Origin: a virus
Strand: one strand, 5' to 3'
DNA: 38,629 nt
IMG/VR virus record: IMGVR_UViG_3300002138_000044
Location: 1 to 38,629 of that record
Part shown: one piece after another, positions 14,743 through 23,215 of the stretch
Position numbering within the stretch: the stretch's first letter is position 1
Layout: each line of letters opens with the position of its first letter
Translations under genes and position numbers: made by a program
The notes under the pieces: generated by a model
Databases searched by the model: none
Told to the model about the DNA's origin: nothing
Seen by the model: only the letters and a program-made list of their open reading frames with translations

Positions 14743-15971
14743 TGTTAAACTTAAAAGAATATCTTAAAGAAGAAAAGAATACTCACATGGAGCACGTTGA
14801 AGATTTAGTCTTCAACGAAGGCGTAAACGGCACACGTAATGCAATTAATTTTTTACGTTCATTAAGAGATATGCTTGCGGGTAATACAAAATCTCCAATT
14901 ACCTCAACAGTAAAATGGGATGGAGCTCCAGCAATTTTTGCTGGTATTGACCCAAGTGATGGAAAGTTCTTCATTGCTAAAAAAGGTATTTTCAATAAAT
15001 CTCCAAAGATATATAAAACTCCAGCAGAAATTGATGCTGATACTAGCGGTGATCTTGCTGCAAAATTTAAAATAGCATTAAAAGAATTCTCTAAATTCGG
15101 AATTAAATCTGGTGTATATCAAGGTGATCTAATGTTCACCGATGATAAAGCTACGCTAGAAATAAACGGAGAAAAGTATATTACGTTTCATCCTAACACT
15201 ATTGTGTATGCAGTACCATACGATTCCATGCTTGGTAAAAAAATACGTGCTGCTAAAATTGGAGTTGTTTGGCATACTACGTATGAAGGCAAATCATTTG
15301 AGAATATGCAAGCATCCTTTGGTAAACCAATCGTAAATAAATTTAATACTTCATCTAGTGTATGGATGGACGACGCAAATTACAAAGACTATTCGGGTAC
15401 AGCTACTTTCACAGCAGAGGAAACAAAGAAAGTAACTGATGTGTTATCACGTGCTGGTGCTCTATTTAATTCAATCAGTGCTCAAACTCTTAATGGGATA
15501 AGCAACGATGAAGACTTATTGCTTGCGGTTAAAACCTTTAATAATACAAAAATTCGAAAGATGGAACAAATTAGTGATACTAGAGCCCACGTACGAGAAC
15601 TCTTCCACTACATCCACGAAAAATACCAAAAAGAAATCGAAAAGCGTAAAACGCCGACCGGCAAAAAAACACAAGAAGACTCCCGCACAAAAATCTTAAG
15701 CTTCTTTGCTCATCATGATCAAAACCAAATTGTAGCTATATTTGATTTAGTGAATTTGCTTGTTGAAGCTAAGAAAATGATTATAGAAAAAATGAACAAA
15801 GCTGGGCATATATCTACATTCTTAAAAACTAAAACCGGCTTTAAAACTACTGGCGTAGAAGGGTTTGTAGCAATCGATCATTTAAAGGGTGGAGCAGTTA
15901 AAATAGTAGATCGAATGGAATTTAGTTATGCAAACTTTTCACCAGAAATTCTTAAAGGATGGCAACGATGA
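14742..15971 (+). CDS. Ligase/capping-type nucleotidyltransferase-like protein
   Basis: 409 aa. I read covalent nucleotidyltransferase motifs: I as TVKWDGAPAI (K58-x-D60-G61), III-like GVYQGDLMF (124-132), IIIa-like HPNTIVYAVPYD, IV as EGFVAI (373-378) and V as AVKIV (386-390). These are the nucleotide-binding motifs of DNA/RNA ligases and capping enzymes. The C-terminal OB domain of DNA ligases is absent and a helical insert lies at about 240-340. A known phage family (DUF6267) seems to fit, from memory. N-terminus MLNLKEYLKEEK is capsid-targeting-like. Bases 15582-15702 switch to C-ending codons unlike the rest. Coupled to the HAD phosphatase, giving a possible end-healing/sealing pair. Confidence 0.65.
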   Translation: MLNLKEYLKEEKNTHMEHVEDLVFNEGVNGTRNAINFLRSLRDMLAGNTKSPITSTVKWDGAPAIFAGIDPSDGKFFIAKKGIFNKSPKIYKTPAEIDADTSGDLAAKFKIALKEFSKFGIKSGVYQGDLMFTDDKATLEINGEKYITFHPNTIVYAVPYDSMLGKKIRAAKIGVVWHTTYEGKSFENMQASFGKPIVNKFNTSSSVWMDDANYKDYSGTATFTAEETKKVTDVLSRAGALFNSISAQTLNGISNDEDLLLAVKTFNNTKIRKMEQISDTRAHVRELFHYIHEKYQKEIEKRKTPTGKKTQEDSRTKILSFFAHHDQNQIVAIFDLVNLLVEAKKMIIEKMNKAGHISTFLKTKTGFKTTGVEGFVAIDHLKGGAVKIVDRMEFSYANFSPEILKGWQR

Positions 15972-15993
15972 TTAAGAAAATGGAATTGCTAAT

Positions 15994-16614
15994 ATGAAAA
16001 CATTAAAGCAATATATTTTAGAGAATGAAGATCATAATCATCCTAAAAATTGGAAAGTAGAGAAGATGCATAGGGATGATACCTTTAATGGCAAAACGCG
16101 TTGGGATATTAAAGATAAAAGTGGAGAGATTATAGATTCTCATGAAACCTCGGCCGATGCTCATCATTATCTAAAAAATTGGCGCAAAAGATACACTGAT
16201 AGAATACTGCCAAAGAATACTGTCAAAGAATCTTTGATTATGGATAAGCCAATTCACACTAAGACAATTTCTGCTGATGAATTAATGAAACACATTGGTA
16301 GATCTAAAATAAAATCGATTGCTAAACATCCATTTCATCGAGAGTATGTTTCAGGCAGCCATTTGGGAAATGCAGGATATCAATATCATCGCGATTCACA
16401 TGGTTTTGAGCATGTTCTTGCTTCTCATACTGAACCATTGAAGGGAAAAGATGGAACTGAGAGAAGAAGAATGGTGAAATTTGATTTGTATAAGAATCAT
16501 GTAGACAACGCGCATCTATTTCATAATAAAAACAATGAACGTCACCATCCCGATGACGGCGGTAATCGTATCTGGCGCCATATAAAAAGTCATAAAGAGG
16601 AAAATGTTAGCTAA
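15994..16614 (+). CDS. Unknown protein with capsid-targeting-like N-terminus
   Basis: 206 aa, His- and Lys-rich, no recognised domain. It starts MKTLKQYILENED, very close to the T4 internal-protein leader MKTYQEFIAEA. The following part (WKVEKMHRDDTFNGKTRWDI, then DKSGEIIDSHETSADAHHYL) looks like a small beta/alpha module. The C-terminal half is basic with many histidines, fitting a DNA-contacting head protein. It lies 22 bases after the ligase-like gene. Confidence 0.7.
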   Translation: MKTLKQYILENEDHNHPKNWKVEKMHRDDTFNGKTRWDIKDKSGEIIDSHETSADAHHYLKNWRKRYTDRILPKNTVKESLIMDKPIHTKTISADELMKHIGRSKIKSIAKHPFHREYVSGSHLGNAGYQYHRDSHGFEHVLASHTEPLKGKDGTERRRMVKFDLYKNHVDNAHLFHNKNNERHHPDDGGNRIWRHIKSHKEENVS

Positions 16615-16663
16615 AGCAAAACATAGAAAAGATAAATAATCAATAACTAATTGATGGAATCAC

Positions 16664-18220
16664 ATGAAACAATTTAGACAACTTATAAAAGAGTTGCCGT
16701 CAAAGAAAGTAGTATTTGCCTTCGGTCGTTTTCAACCGCCAACGACTGGCCATGAGCTATTGGTAAATGCTGTAAAAAAGATCGCTTCTTCTCAGAAAGC
16801 AGATCATATCATATTTGCTTCTCGTACTCACGATAAAAAAAGCAATCCACTTCCAGTAGATCGTAAAGTATATTATCTTAAACGAATGTTTCCAAAGACT
16901 AACTTCGTTGCAGCTAATGAAGAAATTAGAACGTTTATGGAAGCAGCAAAAGCGCTAAGTAAAAAGTATAAGAATCTTATAATGCTTGCTGGCTCTGATA
17001 GAGTTCCAGAATATAAAAAGCTACTCGAAAAATATAACGGAGATGTGTTTCATTTCGATACTATCGAAGTAATATCTGCTGGTGAAAGAGATCCAGATGC
17101 TGATAGTGCTTCTGGTATGTCGGGTACTAAAATGAGAGAGGCCGCTAAAAAGAATGATTTTACTTCTTTTAAAAGAGGTCTACCACACGTATTAACTGAA
17201 TTAGATGGTAAACGCCTGATGAATGAGATTCGTCAAGGCATGGGTATGGATGTAATTAAAGAACAGATTAAGTTCGAAACAAACAATGTTCGTGAAAAGT
17301 ATTTTGCTAATGAAATATTCCACGTAGATGATATCGTTGAATCTAATGGATGCGTTCTAAAAATAATTAAACGTGGCTCAAATCACTTATTAGTGGAAAA
17401 TGAATTGGGAGAAAAGATTAGCAAATTCCCACAAGATTTACAAGAATCTAAAAAAGAATTTAAAGGAATAAACGAAATGATCATCAAATCGCAAGATAAA
17501 CTAAAAGTTGCAAGAATTATTGCATCTTCACTTGGTACCGAAGATGTAGATGAAAAGAGCGGTGCTGAGCAGATGGTTAATCTTGCGCTGCGTAAAATCA
17601 AGAGCAAGAATTTAACTGCTGAAGGATGGAAGATTTTAGGCAACATGCTTAAACTTGCAACTGATGCAGGTATTAAATATGATTCATCTATAATTCCAGA
17701 AACTAAATTCAAATTGATGGGTTTAGCAGAAGATGCAGATGATCTATCTGATATCGATGATTCAGATATAGACGGCTTTATCGAGTCTTTAACTGAAGAC
17801 GATTATCTGGAAGTGTACGATGACGATGAACTTTCTATTGTTGATGTTGAGACTGGAGAGCATATTGAAGAACTTAAAGAAGAAGTTCTTGATGAAGTAT
17901 TATCTCGCGCAGAAAGAATTCGTTCTAAGTTAAGATTTTCAAGAACAGCTGCAAAGCGTGAACGTAGAACAGCTATTGCGCTTAAATCACATTCTAATAC
18001 TTCTACTATAAACAAAAGAGCACGTAGATTAGCTATTATAACTATGAAGAAACGTTTAGTTAAGAAACCTCTTAACACTTTATCAGTTTCTGAAAAAGAA
18101 AGAGTAGAGCGTATCATTGCACAACGCAAAAACGTTATTAATAGAATGGCTATGAAATTAGTACCTAATGTTAAAAGAATAGAAAACGATAGGCTTTCAC
18201 ATAAGAATTACACGAAATAA
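16664..18220 (+). CDS. Cytidylyltransferase-like (NMNAT/HIGH-type) enzyme with basic C-terminal domain
   Basis: 518 aa. Residues 16-190 are a nucleotidyltransferase domain: FGRFQPPTTGH (20-30; HIGH-like), LAGSDRV (108-114) and SGTKMR (153-158; ISSTxxR-like). This is the pattern of NMN adenylyltransferases and related enzymes, so NAD+ or a nucleotide-activated metabolite may be made. Middle residues (about 195-400) are acidic (DDLSDIDDSDIDGF). Residues 415-515 are strongly basic and helical (RSKLRFSRTAAKRERR), a tail I have seen in head-associated proteins of T4-like marine phages. N-terminus MKQFRQLIKELPS is capsid-targeting-like. A late-promoter-like GATAAATA (one mismatch) is at 16631-16638. 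Confidence 0.75.
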   Translation: MKQFRQLIKELPSKKVVFAFGRFQPPTTGHELLVNAVKKIASSQKADHIIFASRTHDKKSNPLPVDRKVYYLKRMFPKTNFVAANEEIRTFMEAAKALSKKYKNLIMLAGSDRVPEYKKLLEKYNGDVFHFDTIEVISAGERDPDADSASGMSGTKMREAAKKNDFTSFKRGLPHVLTELDGKRLMNEIRQGMGMDVIKEQIKFETNNVREKYFANEIFHVDDIVESNGCVLKIIKRGSNHLLVENELGEKISKFPQDLQESKKEFKGINEMIIKSQDKLKVARIIASSLGTEDVDEKSGAEQMVNLALRKIKSKNLTAEGWKILGNMLKLATDAGIKYDSSIIPETKFKLMGLAEDADDLSDIDDSDIDGFIESLTEDDYLEVYDDDELSIVDVETGEHIEELKEEVLDEVLSRAERIRSKLRFSRTAAKRERRTAIALKSHSNTSTINKRARRLAIITMKKRLVKKPLNTLSVSEKERVERIIAQRKNVINRMAMKLVPNVKRIENDRLSHKNYTK

Positions 18221-18229
18221 GAGAATATA

Positions 18230-18673
18230 ATGGATGAATTAATACTATCAATAAAAAAGTGTTTAGCTAATACTTTCGTATTTTATTTTAAAACACACGG
18301 CTTTCATTGGAATGTTGAAGGTATTAATTTTCCAACTTATCATGCTTTCTTCGAAGCTTTATACCAAGATCTTTATGGTGCAATAGATCCTCTTGCTGAA
18401 GAGATTCGAGCTTTAGATACATATGCTCCAAGTGGACTTAACGAATTATATAGTAATGCTTCTATTAGCGATAGCGATATTAAAGGCGATAATATAAAAG
18501 ATATGTTAGAAGCAGCTTTAAAAGATAACACGATAGTTGTTGGTTGTTTAACAACATCTCTTACGCTTGCTACTCGAGAAAATAAACAAGGGTTAGTAAA
18601 TTTCTTAGCCGATAGAATTGATGCTCATAAAAAGCATGAGTGGATGATTCGTTCTTGCATAAAGGGAGCATAA
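18230..18673 (+). CDS. dps: Dps-like miniferritin
   Basis: 147 aa. Dps proteins form 12-subunit shells that oxidise and store iron and protect DNA from peroxide. All ferroxidase ligands are present with exact family spacing: H26 (with W27 in GFHWNVEG), H38, D53 and E57 (DPLAEEIRAL), matching E. coli Dps H51, H63, D78, E82. There is no N-terminal lysine tail for DNA binding. It lies 9 bases after the cytidylyltransferase-like gene with AGAG as ribosome site, and its stop is 2 bases before the next ATG, inside the capsid-related block. Confidence 0.9.
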   Translation: MDELILSIKKCLANTFVFYFKTHGFHWNVEGINFPTYHAFFEALYQDLYGAIDPLAEEIRALDTYAPSGLNELYSNASISDSDIKGDNIKDMLEAALKDNTIVVGCLTTSLTLATRENKQGLVNFLADRIDAHKKHEWMIRSCIKGA

Positions 18674-18675
18674 AT

Positions 18676-20610
18676 ATGGCAGATACACGAGAAGTACAAG
18701 ATACATCTGATTATAAATTAGATAAGCAGGGTAAAAAAATTAAAGCTCATCGAATCATTTTTTCTAAAGGTGAAGATGATGGCAAGGGGAGAGTAACAGA
18801 AAATATGAAAAAATCATTCAGTTCTTTTATAGAACAACACACTGAATTGCTGGAAGCTAAATGCTCAGAATGTGGTGAAAAAATGCACAATGGAGATTGC
18901 GAAATGCAAGAAAGTCGCGGCCATAGCATTATAGCTACCAAATTAAAGCAAATAGATGCTCGGAAGACTAGAGATGCTGATGCACTTAAGCGTCACAATG
19001 AAATGCTTTCCAATATTGCAACTAGCAGTGCATCACCTGAACATAAAAAGGCTGCGATTGATGCCTTGAATAAAAAAGGTGTGACTGAAGCAAAAGCTGA
19101 TCCTCTTGGTTCTTGGATATCACATAAAGAATTTACCAATCCAAAAATATTCAAAACGCGCGAAGGTGCTAAAGCACATGCTGCAAAGACTGGTGGCACA
19201 GTTAATAGTAGCGAAGGTTATCACAGATTGAAGAAAGACCAAATTAAGGAAGACAACATGCAAAACCAACAAAGACTTAAAGATGCTTTAGCTCGGCACT
19301 CCGATAAACTCACTGCAGCTAATAATTCCGGCGATAACATTGCAAGTCAAGTTCATCAAAAATACATTAATAAAATTAAAAATAAAATGAAAGAAGAAGT
19401 TGAAAGTGTAGATGAAGAACAGATCGACGAATTGTCTGTTAATAAAATGTTAAAATATACTGATGCTGCTAATAAAAATAGAGAAGTATTGAATAGGAAA
19501 TGGGATACAGGAACTGCTACCGAACGAGAAAAAAATAAAGTCCTCAGCCACGAAAAAGGTGAAGACCATGCTGCTACTCGTGTCAAAGCAAAAACTGGTA
19601 AGTATCCTGAACAAATTGGCAAATTATCAAGAATGAAATATGCAATAACAAAAGAAGGTGTAGAGGAAGAAGTCGACCAGATCGACGAAAAGCATTTAGT
19701 TAATGTGACTGTGTCTGATCCAAATCACACAATGGTTTCTAAGCGTAAAGAAACAACACAAAGACGTGCTTCAGTAACAGCAGAAAATCGTGAACATGCT
19801 GTTGATACTGCAATTAAGCATTATGAGAAACAAGGCTATAAAGTTCATGACCATCAATATGTTGGAATGAAAGAAGAAGCTCTTAAAGCAGATAGAGGAT
19901 ATAAGAAAACTGTATCGGAAGCTGCTCAAAACGTTGCAGCGCATGTTAAGACTAATAAATATTCATGGGGAACAATGAAGACTGTTCATCAGGGATCTTC
20001 TTTTTCCATTCCTCTTCATCCAGAACATCACGAGGCAATTGCTAAATTGAAAGATCAACAAGAGCACAAATTCAAAGACGAAACAGGTCATCATTGGACA
20101 GCTAAACGTCAAGGAGATGATGTTCATTTCCAAGGCGCAAATGGTGGTAACTCTACTAAAGTTCCACATAAAGCTATTGCAGAATCTAAAGAAGATGTTC
20201 CATTTGATGGACCATATAAATCAGTTTTCAAGAAACCTAATAATCCAAATCGCACTGGTATGGATGCTGCTCGAGCTTTAGCTCAAAAAGGAGCAGAAAG
20301 AGCAAAGAAAGAAAAAATGAAAGAAGAAAAGAAAACATTTAAAGATTTTCTGAATGACTTAAATGAAATTAAAATGTCAGATTTGCCAAAGCGTACAGTA
20401 AAAGGTAACAGCTATGGCGCTCAATATCATGATCCAGAAGGTGACGATGATGCTGACAAGAAAAAACCACAACCAAACACAGCTGAAAAGCGTGGTCGTG
20501 GAAGACCTGCTGGATCGAAATCAGGAGCAAACTTTGGCGCAGCTTCTAAAAACAAATCTGGTGTAGAATATACTGGGTATAAATTACACTTGCCAAACTC
20601 TAACAGATAA
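18676..20610 (+). CDS. Modular internal/core protein with protease-like sites and an AT-hook
   Basis: 644 aa; start ATG 18676 chosen because AAGGGAG precedes it. It is low-complexity, Lys/Glu/His-rich and built from short modules. Inside are capsid-targeting-like segments: MKKSFSSFIEQ (44-54) and KKTFKDFLNDLNE (552-564). Many x-E junctions resemble gp21 cleavage sites (e.g. LLEA, IDEL, IAES). The acidic module EEQIDELS recurs as EEVDQIDEK and as EEVEEIDELS in the protein at 22131. A possible zinc knuckle is C63-x-x-C66 with C75. RGRGRP (606-611) near the C-terminus is a canonical AT-hook for AT-rich DNA. I infer a prohead-core or internal head protein cut during maturation. No enzyme domain is seen. 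Confidence 0.65.
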   Translation: MADTREVQDTSDYKLDKQGKKIKAHRIIFSKGEDDGKGRVTENMKKSFSSFIEQHTELLEAKCSECGEKMHNGDCEMQESRGHSIIATKLKQIDARKTRDADALKRHNEMLSNIATSSASPEHKKAAIDALNKKGVTEAKADPLGSWISHKEFTNPKIFKTREGAKAHAAKTGGTVNSSEGYHRLKKDQIKEDNMQNQQRLKDALARHSDKLTAANNSGDNIASQVHQKYINKIKNKMKEEVESVDEEQIDELSVNKMLKYTDAANKNREVLNRKWDTGTATEREKNKVLSHEKGEDHAATRVKAKTGKYPEQIGKLSRMKYAITKEGVEEEVDQIDEKHLVNVTVSDPNHTMVSKRKETTQRRASVTAENREHAVDTAIKHYEKQGYKVHDHQYVGMKEEALKADRGYKKTVSEAAQNVAAHVKTNKYSWGTMKTVHQGSSFSIPLHPEHHEAIAKLKDQQEHKFKDETGHHWTAKRQGDDVHFQGANGGNSTKVPHKAIAESKEDVPFDGPYKSVFKKPNNPNRTGMDAARALAQKGAERAKKEKMKEEKKTFKDFLNDLNEIKMSDLPKRTVKGNSYGAQYHDPEGDDDADKKKPQPNTAEKRGRGRPAGSKSGANFGAASKNKSGVEYTGYKLHLPNSNR

Positions 20611-20625
20611 ACAAGGAGAAATCAC

Positions 20626-21189
20626 ATGGCATTATGGGGAAATACAGACGTAGCAGGCAGCAAGCCAAAATTCTTAAACACTGCTGATAAAGCACGAGCA
20701 GTTTTTGTATCAAGCGAAGAAGCTGCACTTGCTACTAATAAAAAGAAGGGTATCAATGGAGCCGGTTGGTGGCTAGTTGATGAGTATAAAGATTCGGGTG
20801 GAGAATCACGGTATAAGACAGAATTGTTAGTAGCTATGCGTATAGCTAATGCAACATCTGGTGATGCTTCCGATGATACAATCGCGGCCGACGTTGAAGT
20901 TACTCTCACTATCAGCGCTCAACCAACTGCTCAGAATACTTCGACTGGTGGTGCAACATTTGGTGTTACTGCAACAGTAAGTTCTGGTTCAGTAACATAC
21001 CAGTGGCAACGTGCTGCAGCCGCAACAGATACACGATTTGTTAATGTGTCTGGTGCAACAAGTGCAACTATAGCATTAACAGGTCGTACTTCTGCTAATA
21101 CTGGAGACAAATATCGTTGTGTATTGTCATCTACGACTGGCGCAGCAAAGGTTAATACTAACGCAGTTGCGCTAACGTTTGTTAGCTAA
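20626..21189 (+). CDS. Virion decoration-type protein with Ig-like domain
   Basis: 187 aa. AAGGAG precedes ATG 20626. The N-terminus MALWGNTDVAGSKPKFLN is one I associate with structural proteins of T4-like marine phages. Residues 90-187 form an Ig-like beta-sandwich: SVTYQWQRAAA, then GATSATIALTG, and GDKYRCVLSS with the YRC strand. Such domains occur on Hoc-like and other capsid-surface or tail proteins and are thought to bind host surfaces. The compact, Thr/Ala/Ser-rich composition fits secretion-free virion display. A UUCG hairpin follows the stop. Confidence 0.75.
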   Translation: MALWGNTDVAGSKPKFLNTADKARAVFVSSEEAALATNKKKGINGAGWWLVDEYKDSGGESRYKTELLVAMRIANATSGDASDDTIAADVEVTLTISAQPTAQNTSTGGATFGVTATVSSGSVTYQWQRAAAATDTRFVNVSGATSATIALTGRTSANTGDKYRCVLSSTTGAAKVNTNAVALTFVS

Positions 21190-21203
21190 TAATTATTAAT
21201 AAG

Positions 21204-21219
21204 AGGGGCTTCGGCCCCT
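21204..21219 (+). other. GC-rich UUCG-type hairpin after the Ig-like gene
   Basis: AGGGGC (21204-21209) and GCCCCT (21214-21219) enclose the stable TTCG tetraloop. There is no T-run after it, so it may protect the 3' end of mRNA or terminate weakly. Confidence 0.6.
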
Positions 21220-21229
21220 GCATATCGTT

Positions 21230-21583
21230 ATGAAATTAACTGAAAGTAACTTTCTTCTCTATGCTATGCATCATTACGATAATCCGCAATGTTCTAGCGT
21301 AGATGAGTTTGAAGAAGATCTCAAAAGGTTTCTATATCTTAAGAAGTTGTTTAGTAGATATAAAAACGACAATGAATTGAGAGAGCGCCTCATATTAAAT
21401 CATGTTATTGTTTTATATAATGTGTTTAATGAGGCGGCTACTGATATGTTATTTTTGAAACTCGAAAAAGAATACGAACCACAGTTAGTCACATTTTTGA
21501 TTTATCTAAATAGATTATCTGAAGAAAAATTTGGCCATGTGCCAGTAGACTTAGAAATTGCAAAGGCTTTAAGGAAAATTTAA
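21230..21583 (+). CDS. Conserved helical phage protein, unknown
   Basis: 117 aa, all-alpha by appearance, with mixed charge (FEEDLKRFLYLKKLFSRYKN). It seems to belong to a small family conserved in T4-like phages, from general recollection only. The stop shares its last base with the next start (TAATG at 21581-21585), so the pair is coupled. No catalytic motif or membrane segment. Confidence 0.7.
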   Translation: MKLTESNFLLYAMHHYDNPQCSSVDEFEEDLKRFLYLKKLFSRYKNDNELRERLILNHVIVLYNVFNEAATDMLFLKLEKEYEPQLVTFLIYLNRLSEEKFGHVPVDLEIAKALRKI

Positions 21584-22134
21584 TGTCAACGTTAGACAAT
21601 TTACTTGCATTTAGGATTCTTTATATGTTGGTTACTCCATTCGAGAAAACTGACGCGTATAAATTTGGAATCATCGATAAGGATGGTAAAGCGCTAAAAA
21701 AGACAAAAGATTTAAATACAAGCGAAGAAAAAGATTCATATACAAATCTTCATCGTCTTGTCTTTAATCTTAAAAAGCTATTGGCTAAAATACCAGGAGG
21801 CCAAAGTCAATTTGCTTCTCTTATTGCTGCGTACTGGTTGATAAAAGAAAACCAAACGCTTGCTCATAAACGCACAGTTATTCGTGAAGAAGAATTTACA
21901 TCTCTTATAGAATTAATTGAAGAAAAGAAATTGACATTGGTTGAAGAAGAAATACTAATAGAGAAATTTATTGCTATGATGGAAGATGGCGCAATTGCTA
22001 ATGTAACTGGAGCTAATACAGCTACCGATGAACCGGTTGTAAAATTAAAAAATAAAAAACCAGTTTCTGGAATTATTGGCAATAAACACTATATGTATCG
22101 TCGTAAAAAACTTGTACAAATGGGACAACAATGA
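21583..22134 (+). CDS. Conserved phage protein, unknown
   Basis: 183 aa, helical and Lys/Glu-rich, with the N-terminus LLAFRILYMLVTPFEKTDAY and a short basic C-terminus GNKHYMYRRKKLVQMG. The pattern LLAxRILxxLVTPFxxT seems familiar from T4-like marine phages, but the function is unknown. Its stop overlaps the next gene by ATGA (22131-22134), linking it to the capsid-targeted protein downstream. Confidence 0.7.
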   Translation: MSTLDNLLAFRILYMLVTPFEKTDAYKFGIIDKDGKALKKTKDLNTSEEKDSYTNLHRLVFNLKKLLAKIPGGQSQFASLIAAYWLIKENQTLAHKRTVIREEEFTSLIELIEEKKLTLVEEEILIEKFIAMMEDGAIANVTGANTATDEPVVKLKNKKPVSGIIGNKHYMYRRKKLVQMGQQ

Positions 22135-23210
22135 AAAATTTTAAAGAGTTTTCTGCATTAGAAGAATCAGACGCAGCCTGGGCAGCCTCTATGGAAAAGC
22201 AGAAAGAGAATCGTCTAACTGCTGGAGATAAAAAGAAGTTAGACCAAACACGTTCTTTGCTTGCTAAAGAAAAGAAACCAGTTAAAGAATCTTTTAGACC
22301 TATGGATGAACCAAAATACGATCAATCTATTCAAGCTCGTCAAAAGAAAGCTGATGATGCTAAAAAGAAACTAGACCAAACACGTGCTTTGCTTGCTAAA
22401 GAAAAGAAACCACTCTCTGAATCTCATGCTGAGTTAAGCAAACATATTTCTGATTTCTCTAAGGGTGTTAAGTCCTCATCAGCAAAACAAAGCACCTATA
22501 AAAGAGATGGTAAACCTATCTCCAACATGAAGCATATTGAGACTGATTCAGATCACCAAGCAGTATTTAAACATCTACAAAAGATGGGTTATAAAAAGAC
22601 TTCTGGTTACGATCCAAAGCCACATGAGTTTGATATGCATCACAATCGTGATGAGATGACATCAAAGAGTGATCCAGTCCACCATTCATCTGGTGTTTCT
22701 GCTCATGTGGAAAAAGAACATGGTAGTAAGATGAAGGTTCACTTCACTCATCGTGGTATCAAAGAACATGTTGAAGAGATTTTAGCACAAGATTATATCA
22801 CCACTGTTAGAGACTACCTTCAATCAAAAGAAGAATTAGGTGAAGCTCATAAGCTTGGCGATAAAGTCATTATCAATAAAGGACCATCTTATGTAGTTGG
22901 TAAAACTGGACATATTGGTGAGATCCGTAGGCACTATATTGGTGCTCCTAAAACTTATACTATTGATCATGATGATGGTTCCATACAATTAAAATCAACT
23001 CACTTTAAAGCAGTTAAAGCAGTTAAAGAAGAAGTTGAAGAGATAGATGAATTATCTTCTGATCTTTTAAAGCAATATAAAAAGAATGCCAGTGATGCTG
23101 CAACCGCAGCAGACAAAGCTGGTAAGTATGACATTGGTCATAAACGCTTTAAGGGTATATTAAAAGCAACTTTCAAACAGTTTGCTAATGACGCTAAGAA
23201 AAACGGGTAA
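22131..23210 (+). CDS. Capsid-targeting-like internal protein with tandem repeat and KOW-like segment
   Basis: 359 aa. The N-terminus MKNFKEFSALEES matches the capsid-targeting pattern. Residues 34-54 and 78-98 are near-identical repeats (core LDQTRSLLAKEKKP and LDQTRALLAKEKKP). A His-rich middle is followed at about 240-290 by GDKVIINKG, VGKTGHIGEIRR and YTIDHDDG, which look like a small SH3/KOW-type barrel. The C-terminal module EEVEEIDELSSDLLKQYKKN also occurs in the 18676 protein. Several x-E junctions (LSES, VKES) fit head-protease cleavage. Probable internal head or core protein. Confidence 0.65.
   Translation: MKNFKEFSALEESDAAWAASMEKQKENRLTAGDKKKLDQTRSLLAKEKKPVKESFRPMDEPKYDQSIQARQKKADDAKKKLDQTRALLAKEKKPLSESHAELSKHISDFSKGVKSSSAKQSTYKRDGKPISNMKHIETDSDHQAVFKHLQKMGYKKTSGYDPKPHEFDMHHNRDEMTSKSDPVHHSSGVSAHVEKEHGSKMKVHFTHRGIKEHVEEILAQDYITTVRDYLQSKEELGEAHKLGDKVIINKGPSYVVGKTGHIGEIRRHYIGAPKTYTIDHDDGSIQLKSTHFKAVKAVKEEVEEIDELSSDLLKQYKKNASDAATAADKAGKYDIGHKRFKGILKATFKQFANDAKKNG
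22230..22424 (+). repeat. Two-copy coding repeat (22230-22292 and 22362-22424)
   Basis: The 21-codon unit is repeated with a few base changes, for example shared TTGCTTGCTAAAGAAAAGAA. Each copy ends in a potential protease site (VKES, LSES). It lies within the gene at 22131. Confidence 0.85.
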
Positions 23211-23215
23211 AGTAA

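Noticed and set aside
18669-18676. CATAAATA as a late promoter
   Set aside because: It lies within the stop/start junction of dps and the next gene, differs at the first base, and would start RNA inside the coding region.
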